Source of the DNA: Malania oleifera
Taxonomy: Eukaryota > Streptophyta > Magnoliopsida > Santalales > Ximeniaceae
Reading direction: 5' to 3'
Length of the DNA: 64,000 bases
Assembly: GCF_029873635.1 (NCBI RefSeq)
Contig: NC_080423.1
Coordinates: 90,999,191-91,063,190 of the forward strand
In this document: positions 21,100-31,995 of the stretch, piece by piece
How the letters are laid out: every line of letters begins with the position of its first letter
Numbering within the stretch: the first letter of the stretch is position 1
Made by a program: the position numbers and the translations under genes
Notes under the pieces: generated by a model
The model's input: the letters and a program-made list of their open reading frames with translations, nothing else
The model's database searches: none
What the model was told of the DNA's origin: nothing

Positions 21100-21960
21100 T
21101 AAAGCCCCGGAGCCACAATATTCAACCACGTGGCAATTCGCCGTCCGTTCTATCAAAGAGTCTTCGTGGCCACCCTGATCACCACACGATCTCTGTGTTT
21201 TCCAAGGACGGTTAGGATTGTGCCATGCCTTGATCTGGGTCACATTTGACCAGCCAATCAGTCACCAACACGTGGCTCATTTTCCCCCACACACAAAAAA
21301 GTCTGCGTGGCCACCCTGATCACTACACGATCTGTGTTTTCCAAGGACGGTCAGGATTGTGCTATGCCTTGATCCGAGTCACATTTGACCAGCTACTCGG
21401 TCACCAACACTGGCTTATTTTCCCCCAAACACAAAAAGTTTGCATGGCCACCCTGATCACCGTACGATCTGTGTTTTCCAAGGACGGTTAGGATTGTGCC
21501 ACGCCTTGATCCGGGTCACATTTGACCAGCCCCTTAGTCACTGACACGTGGCACCCCACCTTAACCGCGTGATCTGTGTTTTCCAAGGATGGCCTAGATT
21601 AAGCCACATCATCGATCCACACCCACATACACCAGCCACTCAGTCACTGACACATGGCACCTGTCCTTAACCGTACGATCTGATTTTTCCAAGGACGGCT
21701 TGGATTGAGCCACATCATCGATCCACGTGCACCAGCCACTCAGTCACTAACACGTGACACCCCTCCTCAATCGCACAATATGTGTTTTCCAAGGAACGCT
21801 TGGATTGAGCCACGTCATCAATCCACACCTACATACACCCGCCACCCAATCACTAACACGTGGCACCTCTCCTTAACCGCACGATCTATGTTTTCCCAAG
21901 ACGGACCAGATCATGCCACATCTTCGATCCGGGTCACCCTCCATCTTCCCTTTTTCTGAT
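21100..21960 (+). repeat. About 105-140-bp tandem repeat with G-box/ABRE motif
   Basis: About seven degenerate units, each with GATCTGTGTTTTCCAAGGAC, a GGATTGNGCCAC phrase and, in most units, CACGTGGC (near 21123, 21269, 21543 and 21855; variants in the others). CACGTGGC is the core of G-box/ABA-response elements. It lies just before the polypurine tract and 3' LTR, and upstream of the antisense leader. Confidence 0.8.
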
Positions 21961-22098
21961 CGGCACATAACCTTACTCAGAAGACAACACGTGATTAGTT
22001 GTATGGCCTGGTTAAAATAGGTGTCTTTTATCTTCATAGGCCTGTTGCTATAGATAACATAGGAGAGTTCCTACTATTACCCCAAAGGAACAAGATCT

Positions 22099-22113
22099 AC
22101 AAAGAGGGGCAGC
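22099..22113 (+). other. E3 polypurine tract
   Basis: ACAAAGAGGGGCAGC directly before the 3' LTR. The identical tract precedes the E6 3' LTR at 54851-54865. Confidence 0.8.
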
Positions 22114-22454
22114 TGTAGACACCCCAATTTTAACCAGGCCTTTCCGAGGAGACCTCATGTCAAAACCTTCCCACACGGTTGTGCACCCCATACATCTTTG
22201 TAGGTCCCACACTGGTTGTGGACCCCACATATTCTTGTAGGTCCCATGGTGTTTGTGAACCCCGCACATCCTTGTAGGTCCCATACTGCTTGTGGACCCC
22301 GCACATCCTTGTAGGTCCCACACTGCTTCTGGACCCCACACATCCTTGTAGGTCCCACATTGCTTGTGGACCCCACACATCGTTGTAGGTCCCACATTGC
22401 TTGTGGGCCCCACATATCTCCATTGGGCCCCATATGTGCTATGGGCCCCACATC

Positions 22455-24150
22455 TCTTGGTACGCTAGCTTGGATTCCTACATCCGATGCCCATTACCCC
22501 ATTTGGTACGCTAGCTCGGATTCCTATATCCGATGCACGTTACCCCCTGGTACGCTAGCTCGGATTCCTATATCCGATGCACGTTACCCCCTGGTACGCT
22601 AGCTCGGATTCCTACATCTGATGCACGTTACCCCTTGGTACGCTAGCTCGGATTCCTACATCCGATGCACGTTACCCCATATGGTACGCTAGCTCGGATT
22701 CCTACATCCGATGCACGTTACCCCATCTGGTACGCTAGCTCGGATTCCTACATCTGATGCACGTTACTCCCTGGTATGCTAGCTCGGATTCCTACATTCG
22801 ATGCATGTTACCCCCTTTGGTACGCTAGCTCGGGTTCCTACATCCGGTGCACCTTACCTGCTCTGGTACGCTAGCTTGGATTCCTACATCCGATACAGGT
22901 TACCTCCTTTGGCATGCTTGTGCTTGCTGGCTCGAGTTCCTATAACCCTTAAATGGCTAGTGGACCCTACATTGCTTGTGGGCCCCACATATCTCAATTG
23001 GGCCCCATATGGGTTTGTGGGCCCCACTTCTCCAGGTACGCTAGCTCGGATTACTACATCCGGTGCATGTTACCCACTTTTGGTACGCTAGCTCAGGTTC
23101 CTACATCCGGTGCACGTTACCCGCTCTAATACGCTAGCTCGGATTCCTACATTCGATGCACGTTACCTCCTTTGGAATGCATGTGCCTGCTGGCTTAGGT
23201 TCCTATAACCCTTAAATGGCTCATGGACCCCACATTGCTTATGGGCCCCACATCTCTTGGTATGCTAGCTCAGATTCCTACATGTGATGCACGTTACACC
23301 ATCTGGTACGCTAGCTCGAATTCCTACATCCGATGCACATTACCCCCTGGTACGCTAGCTTGGATTCCAACATCCGATGCACGTTTCCCCCTGGTACGCT
23401 AGCTCGGATTCCTACATCTAATGTACGTTACCTCATCTGGTACACTAGCTCGGATTCCTACATCCGATGCACGTTACTCCCTGGTACGCTAGCTCGGATT
23501 CCTACATTCGATGCACGTTACCCCATTTGGTACGCTAGCTCGGGTTCCTACATCGAGTACACGTTACCCGCTCTCGTACGCTAGCTCGGATTCCTACATC
23601 TGATGCACGTTACCTCTTTTGGCATGCTTGTGCCTGCTGGCTCGGGTTCCTATAACCCTTAAATGGCTCGTGGACCCCACATTGCTTGTGGCCCCACATA
23701 TCTCCATTGGACCCCACACGGTTTGTGGGCCCCACTTCTCCTAGTACGTTAGCTCGGATTCCTACATCCGGTGCAAGTTAGCCCCTCTGGTACGCTAGCT
23801 CGGATTCCTACATCCGATGCGCGTTACCCCCTCCGGTACACTAGCTTGGATTCCTACATCTGATGCACGTTGCCCCCTCTGGTACGCTAGCTCGGATCCC
23901 TACGTCCGATGCACGTTACCTCTTTTGGCATGCTTGCACCTACTAGCTCGGGTTCCTATAACCCTCAAATGGCTTGTGGACCCCACATGGCTTGTGGGCC
24001 CCCCACATATCTTCATTGGGCCCCACATGTTTTGTGGGCCCCACCTCTCTTGGTATGCTAGCTCGGATTCCTACATCTGATGCACATTACCTCCTTTGGT
24101 ACGCTAGCTCAGATCCATATATTCGGTGCCTTGCTAGCTCGAGTTCCTAT
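22455..24150 (+). repeat. 43-46-bp hairpin-core array (3' LTR copy)
   Basis: Same unit as 9838-10690 but about 1.7 kb long. Runs of unit subtypes (tails CTGG, CATCTGG, CTTTGG) recur in the same order two to three times, interleaved with GGTTCCTATAACCCTTAAATG-type spacers. This suggests duplication of whole blocks of several units. Confidence 0.9.
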
Positions 24151-24234
24151 AACCCTCAAAAGGCTTGTGGACCCCACATGGCGCGTGGGCCCCACACATC
24201 TTCGATGGGCTCCGCACAGCTTTTAGAACCCTTA

Positions 24235-24283
<49 letters not shown>

Positions 24284-24734
24284 TGTCAATTGCAAGCATA
24301 CTTTGTCCGCCCATCATTATTCACCACATGTCATGTTTTCTCCCTTTATCATTCTTCCCATGCTATATTCCCTTCATCATTCTTTATCCTATACTTTGTC
24401 CCCCCATATTCACTCACCACATGTCATGTTTCCTCCCTTTATCATTCTTCCCATACTATATTCCCTTCATCATTCTTCATCCCGTATTTTGTCCCCCCAT
24501 CATCACTCACCACATGTCATGTTTCCTCCCTTTATCATTCTTCCCATACTATATGCCCCTCGTCATTCTTCATCTTATACTTTGTTCCCCCCATCAGCAT
24601 TCACCACATGTCATGTTATCTTCTTTTACCTTTCTTCCCATGCTAATTTCCCTTCATCATTCTTCCCCCCATACTTGTTTCCCCCAATCATCACTCCCTT
24701 ATGTCTTCTTTCCTATGCTTGCCCCAAGTTAAGC

Positions 24735-24744
24735 CTATAAATAG
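24735..24744 (+). promoter_or_regulatory. TATA box of E3 3' LTR
   Basis: CTATAAATAG, identical to the 5' LTR copy with the same flanks. Could drive read-out transcription into E2 sequence. Confidence 0.6.
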
Positions 24745-26474
24745 CCCTCTCATTCCAAGCACAAAGAGAGGAGAGCTCTTAGCGGTAGTAAGGAGAAGAT
24801 TTCAAATATTGAAGTTTTCTATCATGAGTTTGTGAAGCTAATTTTTTTTTAGTGAAGATCAAGAGGTCGATTGATCCCGTTTCCTATCGATGTTGAGTCA
24901 CCCCATTTGAAGAAGGCACCCCGTAGTGCCTCGAATCAGAGCTCAAGAATAACTCTCGGGAAGACGTTGTAGAGCGGCCCTAGTAGACTCACCAATAGGA
25001 AAAGAAGACTGGAGCAGAGGAAAACGAAAGAAGATCAAGCGATCGATTGATCCCTTTTCCTACCGGTGCCGAGTCACCCCATCGGAAGAAGGTACTCCGT
25101 AGTGCCTCGAGTAAGAGCTCAAGAACAACCCTCGGGAAGACGCTGTAGACCAACCCCTGCAGATTCACAGACAGGGAAGGAAGATCGAAGGAAAAAAAAA
25201 CGATAGGTAAAACCAATGAACTTTCACTTCCTATGTTACATCTCCGCCCCCCTTTCCTGAACCGGCCTCTGCTGGTTTATTTGATTCTATTTCATTTCTT
25301 ATTTTATTTAAATAGCTTCTTTTTAACCCATAAAAAAAAAAGAAAAAAAAAAAGAAATTTCATAAAAGACACAAAAATTCATAAAAATTGTCAAAGAAAA
25401 TTCAAAAATTTTTAAGGCTTTGAAACTAATTTACATTTGAAAATTTTTGAAGAAAATCCAAGAAAGTTTCCAACATGTTTGGCAAATGTTAGATCTATTT
25501 CCTTACATTCAAAATTTTCAAACATACATTCTAAAGTCATACCTTTAAAACCATGACTTTCATGATTGTTGTCTAAAATTCTGTTGTATTTGGAAGAACA
25601 TTGGAAAACCCCGAAAAATCAATGGCCTCGACTAAGACCTTAAACTGGTTTTTCCCCAAACTAGTCAATGTTTGACCGGCTCACCATTCCCGAACTGGTT
25701 CACCCCGATTTTCTCCATTTCGCTTGTATATTATTGTTGTATCCATAAAATTCACAAAAATCACAAAATTTTCAAAAATTCCAAAAATATTTTCACATTT
25801 TGATTTCAACTAATTTCATTTGTGTTATTTTGAAAGTTCAGGAAAAATCACAAAAATCATTTTCACACTTAGGAAAAATCATAAAAATATCTTTTTAGGC
25901 ACAAGAAAAAATCATTACAATCCCGAACAAATTTCAAAAACCTCCCGAAATAGTATTTTTGATACTTTTAAAAAAAAGCTATAGATTTCAAAATCCCCTG
26001 GAGCGTATTTCGTATCCTATTTTCGATTTTCCTTCCCAATGATTGTGACCAAGAGCATTGGCTCTTTGGGGTATTGGATTGCCCCGATTCTGAGGGAATA
26101 CCTATATAGTATTTTCATTTTTTTGACTTTTGAAAGGGAGTAATCTTTAAAGACTTATTACATTTATTTCGGGAAAACTCTTCATTAATCTGGTACCGTT
26201 CGTAAGAACGGACGTGTAGGGGGTGCTAATACCTTCCCCTTGCGTAACCATACTCCCGAGCCCGACTTTGGTGACGCAGACTGATTCTACCCCTAACGGG
26301 GTAGCAATCAAGTGTTCTAACCACACTTCAAAAGGTTAGTGGCGACTCCACCACACATCGTTTTCCACGAAAATTCACATTTTCAAAATACATATTCATT
26401 TTTCCCAGTTCGCAAGTCGAACCCATTTTTAACTAGAGATTGGTTCTCTGGGCCGGGTCCAGGACGTCGCGACA

Positions 26475-26948
26475 ATGCTCATCGCTCAATTTGTCGTTCT
26501 TATCATACTCAATATGCTCAAATATGATTTTTTGATATCATGCTATCATACTTAACATGCTCAAAATTTAATATCATGCTCTCAATCATGCCAAGATTGA
26601 ATATCATGCTCTCAATCATGCCAAAATTTTGGCTCAAATACTACTCCCCCTTTTGACATCAATAAAAAAGGGTAAATATTCAAATGAACATATTATCAGA
26701 CACTCCTCAATCATAAGCATACATGGTCAAGATCTTTTAAAAAAACATGTTTCATACTTAATATCTTAGATTTTCAAAATACCAATTTCAATATGGCAAT
26801 TGTTCAAACATCCACATGTAACATGTTGCATATCACTTATCATGAGCCTATTTTTCAAGTAGTAAGGAAAGAAATTCAAGCTAAGTGTTGTATTATACAA
26901 CACATCAAAGTACATGCCCAAAACAAACTTAGATCAAGCCTTGTCCTT
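26475..26948 (-). other. E2 3' internal non-coding part with purine tract
   Basis: Between E3 and the E2 RNase H region. It contains short repeats (ATCATGCTCTCAATCATGCC twice near 26570-26630). The reverse of GATGTCAAAAGGGGGAGTAG lies near 26645-26665, one of several Sirevirus-type purine boxes. Confidence 0.6.
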
Positions 26949-28877
26949 TTAGTTTACTTCTCTATTATGTAGTAGACCAAGCTCTCGTCTAATAGTTATA
27001 AATCTATCTTCTGAGAGTGGTTTAGTAAAGACATCAACCCATTGGTCATTTGTATTGATGAATTCTAGAATGATGTTTTCTTTTTGAACATGATCTTTTA
27101 GGAAGTGGTGTCTTATGTCAATGTGTTTTGTTCTTGAGTGTGAAATAGGATTTTTAGATATGTTAATTGCACTCGTATTATCACACATAATTGGTACAGT
27201 TGTGTATTTTAAATTCAAATCTCTTAATTGTTGTTTCATGTAAAGAGTTTGTGCACAACAACTACCAGCTGCCACATATTCGGCCTCAGCAGTTGACAAA
27301 GTCACGTAATTTTGTTTCTTGGAAAACCAAGAAACTAAAAATCTTCCTAGGAAGTGGCATGTGCCACTTGTGCTTTTTCTATCTATCTTACAACCGGCAT
27401 AGTCTGCATCTGAATAATTGATCATTTCAAAAGCGGTGTCTTTAGGGTAATATAGTCCTAATTCCATTGTGCCTATTAAGTATCTTAGGATTCTTTTAAC
27501 AGCTATTTGGTGTGATTCCTTAAGTGCTAATTGAAAACGTGCACACATACACACACTAAACATTATATCCGGTCTACTAGTTGTTAGATATAAACTTCCA
27601 ATCGTGCCTCTATAGTGCTTTGTGTCTATGGATTTTCCTTTTTCATCTTTGTCTAGGCTGATGGTGGTACTCATAGGTGTGCCTATGGGTTTACTATTTT
27701 CCATACCAAATTTTTGTATCATATCTTTTATGTATTTGGATTGACTTATAAAAGTCTCATTCTTTACTTGTTTAATTTGCAGTCCAAGAAAATAGTTTAA
27801 CTCTTCCATCATGCTCATTTCAAATTCTTCTTGCATATATTTTGCAAACTCTTTACATAGATGTTCATTTGTAGCACGAAAATATTATATCATCTACGTA
27901 GATTTGAACTAAAAGTATGTCATCTTCCTTATTTTTAATAAACAAGGTACTATCAATTTTTCCTCTTGAAAATCCCTTCTTAATTAGAAATCCACTAAGT
28001 TTTTCATACCAAGCCCTAGGGGCCTGTTTTAGTCCATATAAAGCCTTAGTTAGTCTAAATACATGGTTAGGATTTTCAATACCCTCAAAATTAGGGGGTT
28101 GTTCAACATATACCTCTTCATTAATATACCCATTTAAGAAAGCACTTTTGACATCCATTTGGTATAACTTAAATTCTTTGTAGGAAGCATAGGCTAACAA
28201 CATTCTAATAGCTCCCATTCTAGCTATGGGGGCAAAGGTTTCATCATAGTCCATTTCTTCTTCTTCATTGTACCCCTTTGCTACAAGTCTAGCTTTGTTT
28301 CTAGTGATTATACCATTTTCATCCTTTTTATTTCTAAATACTCATTTAGTTCCTATGATTGAATGATTTTCCAATTTGGGTACAAATTTCCATACTTGGC
28401 TTCTTTCAAATTGGTTTAATTATTCTTGCATTGCAACTATCCAAGATTCATCCTTAAGGGCTTCTTCAACATCTCTAGGTTCATTTTGGGATAAGAATGC
28501 ATAATGATTGCAAAGGTTCTTTAGTGAAGATCTAGTAGTCACACCTTTAGATGGTTCACCTATAATTTGTTCTTGAGGGTGATCTTTCTTATACTTCCAT
28601 TCTCTTGGAAATTCCATATTTTCTATGAGTTCATCTTTTAATTTTTCTTCTTTAATTTCCTTTTCTTCCTTGATTTCTATCTCATCTTCCTTTTTGAACG
28701 TTTCATCTTTTTCTTCATTTTTGACTTCTCTTGAAAAAGGGTTAGATTCATCAAAGTTTACATGAATTGATTCAACTATGGTAAGCGTTCTTTTTTTGTA
28801 GACTCTATAAGCTTTACTATTTGTGGAGTATCCTACAAAAATGCCTTCATCCGATTTAGCATCAAATTTTCCTAAGT
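26949..28877 (-). pseudogene. E2 pol remnant: Copia RT and RNase H
   Basis: On the - strand from 28877: the region after integrase (DEGIFVGYSTNSKAYRVYKK) and an acidic linker. RT follows (about 28254-27850) with YDETFAPIARMGAIRMLLAY, VEQPPNFEG, LYGLKQAPRAWYEKL and the catalytic YVDD at 27889-27900. Then come the RT thumb (MEELNYFLGLQIKQ, IGTPMSTT) and RNase H (about 27420-26950), with DADYAGC, STAEAEYVAAGSCCAQTLYM and TKHIDIRHHFLKDHV. This is classic Ty1/Copia Pol order. The long frame 27836-26949 (295 codons) is well preserved, but the whole is broken and lacks a protease and integrase core in this window. Confidence 0.9.
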
Positions 28878-28899
28878 TGCCTTCATCCGATTTAGCATC
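28842..28899. repeat. 22-bp direct repeat at the E2/E4 junction
   Basis: TGCCTTCATCCGATTTAGCA followed by TC occurs at 28842-28863 and again at 28878-28899, the second copy abutting E4 LTR sequence. It looks like filler copied from the neighbour during end joining rather than a target duplication, since nothing like it follows the other end of E4. Confidence 0.75.
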
Positions 28900-30489
28900 C
28901 CGGTCGACCGAGTACTTTTGTACTCCAACTACCTGGTCGACCGAAGGGTCTTGGGAGAACTCCCAACGGTCTGGTTGACCGAGCCCTTCAGTTCAAAATA
29001 GCCCCGGTCGACCGAACCTCGGAATTTTGGAAAATCGCCTTCCTCGGTCGACCGAGCCATTTGAGTCCTGGTCGACCGAAACAATCCTGGTTGTCCCTTA
29101 ATTTTTACCGTGGTTAATATTTTTAAACGGGGTTAACTTGGTTAAAATATAATAAAACTTTCCTAATAATCCCATATGTGTCCTTAACGGTTATATTTTA
29201 AGGGTAGTCTATATATACCCCCTCATTTGGAATAATTAGGAGGAGATTAGCAAATATAATTAGCCAAAATCCTCTCAATCTCAAAAAGCCCATATTTCAT
29301 ATTCAAGCTTTAAACTCCTACTCTTACTCATTTATATTGCAAATACCTCCTTGTAAGAGTATTTTTGTGCTTATCTCATCTAGCTTATACTCTCTTTTGG
29401 TTGTTTTATTTGTGATCTATATTTCATAGAGAGTAAACTACAAGTTCTCCTAGGGGGTTTCATAAATAAGCCTTCCATAGGAAAACTCCCTTGAGCTTCT
29501 GAGTTTTGCATTTTCATTGCAATACTCAAGAATTCATATTGAGTTTTGGTTGCGAAAAATATTTTACAAATCCTTTTTCAAATATCTTTTGTGATTTATC
29601 TTGAGAAAAATATTTTGAGATATTTGCTTGCGTGCTAAAGATCTTTGTTACTATACTTTTTGCTTGAGAATATTTTCTTAATACAAAGATCAAATAACTA
29701 TTTTTGCAAACCATCTTTGAATATTTCTTGTGGTTATATTGTGAAATACTATTTGTTGAGATATTTGAAGTGTGCTTGTGATCTTTGTTTGTGCATTGCG
29801 ACTGAAATATTATTTTGACGCAAAGATCATACCATTTACACTCTCACGCACTGATTGTTATATTTGCATAAATATTTGAGAGTAAACACTTAGACTACAT
29901 CGAGCTTATCAAATCCTATCTTTTGGTAGTGTATTGATTATACTGTGCGTATCTGGGTACTCATCTGCTTTACACGAAAGCACAATCACTGTACCATTTG
30001 ATTGTATTTCAAATACTGTTGTATTTCCAGGCACGGGCCTGAAGAGGGAGACTAGCCCTGGAATAGTCCCGGATTGGCTTAGACCCGGTTAGGAAAGCTA
30101 GGTGCGTCATCCTGTTAAGGCGTGTAGGTTGAGGTCAGCCCCGCTAATTGACTTGGTTAAGGTTGAGGTCAGCCCTGTGTTAATTTGACCTGGTTGTAAA
30201 CGGTGCCGCTCCACCCTTAAGTGAGCCATTAGTGGAATCCTCTGATTTGCGAGTTAGAGGCGGGGACGTAGGCACTGTTGGCCGAACCTCGATAACATAT
30301 CGTGCGTGTTCACTTTCATTTCTACAATTTACTTACTGCACGTGTATGTTATATTGTGAATGATTAGGTTTACATTTGTATAAACAAACCCTAGGTTAAG
30401 TAATACTGTTTATCTGGTTTAACCTAGGCGATAAATTTTAAATATCCAATTCACCCCCCCCCCCTTTTGGGGTTGCACCAAAGCTAACA
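28900..30489 (+). repeat. E4 5' LTR (partial)
   Basis: Matches 35687-37301 of the 3' LTR almost base for base. It contains part of the CGGTCGACCG palindrome cluster, a TATA box (29209-29219), and the ending CACCAAAGCTAACA. Confidence 0.88.
29209..29219 (+). promoter_or_regulatory. TATA box of E4 5' LTR
   Basis: CTATATATACC, also at 36025-36035 (3' LTR) and 40633-40643 (E5). It lies 120-180 bp downstream of the palindrome cluster. Confidence 0.65.
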
Positions 30490-30490
30490 A

Positions 30491-30504
30491 TTGGTATCAG
30501 AGCC
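30491..30504 (+). other. E4 primer-binding site (initiator-Met tRNA)
   Basis: TTGGTATCAGAGCC one base after the LTR end; complementary to the 3' end of plant initiator methionine tRNA, the usual primer of Copia elements. Confidence 0.9.
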
Positions 30505-30541
30505 TCATTACTTAGATTTAAACATTATTTAGTAAAAGATC

Positions 30542-31879
30542 ATGATGGCTCATGTTAGTGCATCCTATGCATGTAAGGGTAGGTTAGTCACACACCCACC
30601 AGTATTCTATGGTGATAATTTTGTTGTATGGAAATTCAGAATGACTGTGTATGTGAAAGCTTTAAATTGGAAATTTTAGAATGTCATTGATCAGGGTGAT
30701 AGTGTACCTGTTAAATTCATTGGTTGTACTAGTGTTCCTAAATCTGAGTGTGAGCTGAATGATCATGATAGGAACTTAGTGCAAATAAATTTTGATGCCA
30801 TGAATACTTTACTGCACGCTTTGGATTCTAATGTTTTATGTGAGGTCATGGCATGTAGTAATGCTAAGCAGATCTGGGATGAACTTGAGAGAAGATATGG
30901 AGCACCTATGCAAAACAATGTGATCTCTCCATGTGACTCAGGCCCTACTAATCCTGAAGGAGGTAACCAGTGCTTTGTTGCCTTAATAGATAATGAGGTT
31001 ATCTCTGTTCCTTCTACTTTAGTAGATAAACTTGGTAATGATTCATGTGATAAATTGAATGATGCATCTGATACTGAATCATGTAATAGTACTGATAGTG
31101 AAAACATGCCTACTTATGAGGAATTGCAAGTTGAATATGTTAGAACTCATAAGTCACTTGTTAAAGCTAATAAAAGATATATTGCTTTGAAAAACAAGTA
31201 TGAGGCATGTGAGAAAGAATGTGAATCAAAAGTTCTTGTTGAAAGAGAAAATGACCTTAAAATCAAACAATTAGTAAACAAGAATGAAAAATTGGAAAAA
31301 GAATTGAGTGCAGTAAGATCCCAACTTACAATTGAAAATGAAAAGGATCTTCATATCCATGATCTTGAGAATAAAGCAAACAATATGTCAAAAGAACTTA
31401 TGAAACTTCAAAGTGTTTGCAAAGAACTGAAAAACTCAAAAATTCAAGATCTAGATAAGAAAATAGAAGACCAATCTAAGATCATCTACACGTTCACTAG
31501 AGGCAAAGAAAATTTTGATAAATTGCTTGGCTCACAAAAAATGACCTTAGATAAGGAGGGTATAGGTTTTAATGGAATTGAAAATAAGAAAAAGAAGAAC
31601 CTATACATGGGGTACTTTATAAAAGAATCAAAACATTATGCTAGTACCTCCTCCGGTCCATACACTCACACCATATGCATTCTATGTAAAAAGAATGGGC
31701 ACACAAAATTTGATTGTCCATTTAAAAGAAAAGGTGTGAAACCCAAACAAGTTTGGAGAGTCAAAGTACCACCTAGTCCTAACCCATCGAGAATAAAAAG
31801 TAGAAAAATGATATGGGTTGTTAAGAAAGAAAACTCCTTGACATTCAAGGAAGAATTTGCTCAAACAGGAATTACATAA
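30542..31879 (+). pseudogene. E4 gag with CCHC zinc knuckle
   Basis: Starts near ATG 30542 (MMAHVSASYACKGRL, then PPVFYGDNFVVWKFRM), continues through the Gag core (LVQINFDAMNTLLHAL, KQIWDELERRYG) and a long coiled-coil segment rich in K/E/L (residues about 100-230 of the main 366-codon frame at 30779-31879). It ends with a zinc knuckle CILCKKNGHTKFDC (31676-31717), matching CX2CX4HX4C. Long coiled-coil Gag is typical of Sireviruses. Its equivalent in E2 is at 37310-38743. It is largely intact, with some damage. Confidence 0.8.
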
Positions 31880-31905
31880 TCACATAATTCTTCCTTATCG
31901 TTTAG

Positions 31906-31995
31906 GATTAGCCATAGGGGGTAGTATCTTCTAAAGGCTTAGGAAATGGTGATTAGCCATAGGGGGTAGTATCTTCTAAAGGCTTAGGAAATGGT
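31906..31995 (+). repeat. 45-bp tandem duplication after E4 gag
   Basis: GATTAGCCATAGGGGGTAGT to GGAAATGGT occurs twice back to back (31906-31950, 31951-31995) without a visible difference, so it is recent. Confidence 0.95.

Larger units (their letters stand above)
9529..26474 (+). mobile_element. E3: Ty3/Gypsy Tat-type element with repeat-filled LTRs, non-autonomous
   Basis: Flanked by a perfect target duplication ATGCT (9524-9528 and 26475-26479). LTRs begin TGTAGACACCC and end GTCGCRACA: 5' LTR 9529-13238 (3.71 kb), 3' LTR 22114-26474 (4.36 kb); the length gap comes from tandem repeat number. Internal parts are a primer-like site after 13238, a leader, gag (14239-15690), short pol remnants (16120-16572), a long 3' region with an antisense ORF (18889-19396) and several tandem arrays, and polypurine tract ACAAAGAGGGGCAGC before 22114. 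Most of pol is absent, so it would have depended on a relative. Gag type and antisense ORF place it with the Tat/Ogre/Retand group. LTR copies differ by some percent by eye. Confidence 0.9.
22114..26474 (+). repeat. E3 3' LTR
   Basis: Same order of modules as the 5' LTR: 38-bp zone (22180-22450), hairpin-core array (22455-24150, about 35 units), TTA tract (24233-24280), 93-bp repeat (24300-24680, about four units), TATA (24735-24744), 177-bp dimer (24860-25205), AT-rich part and U5. It ends GTCGCGACA and is followed by ATGCT. Confidence 0.9.
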
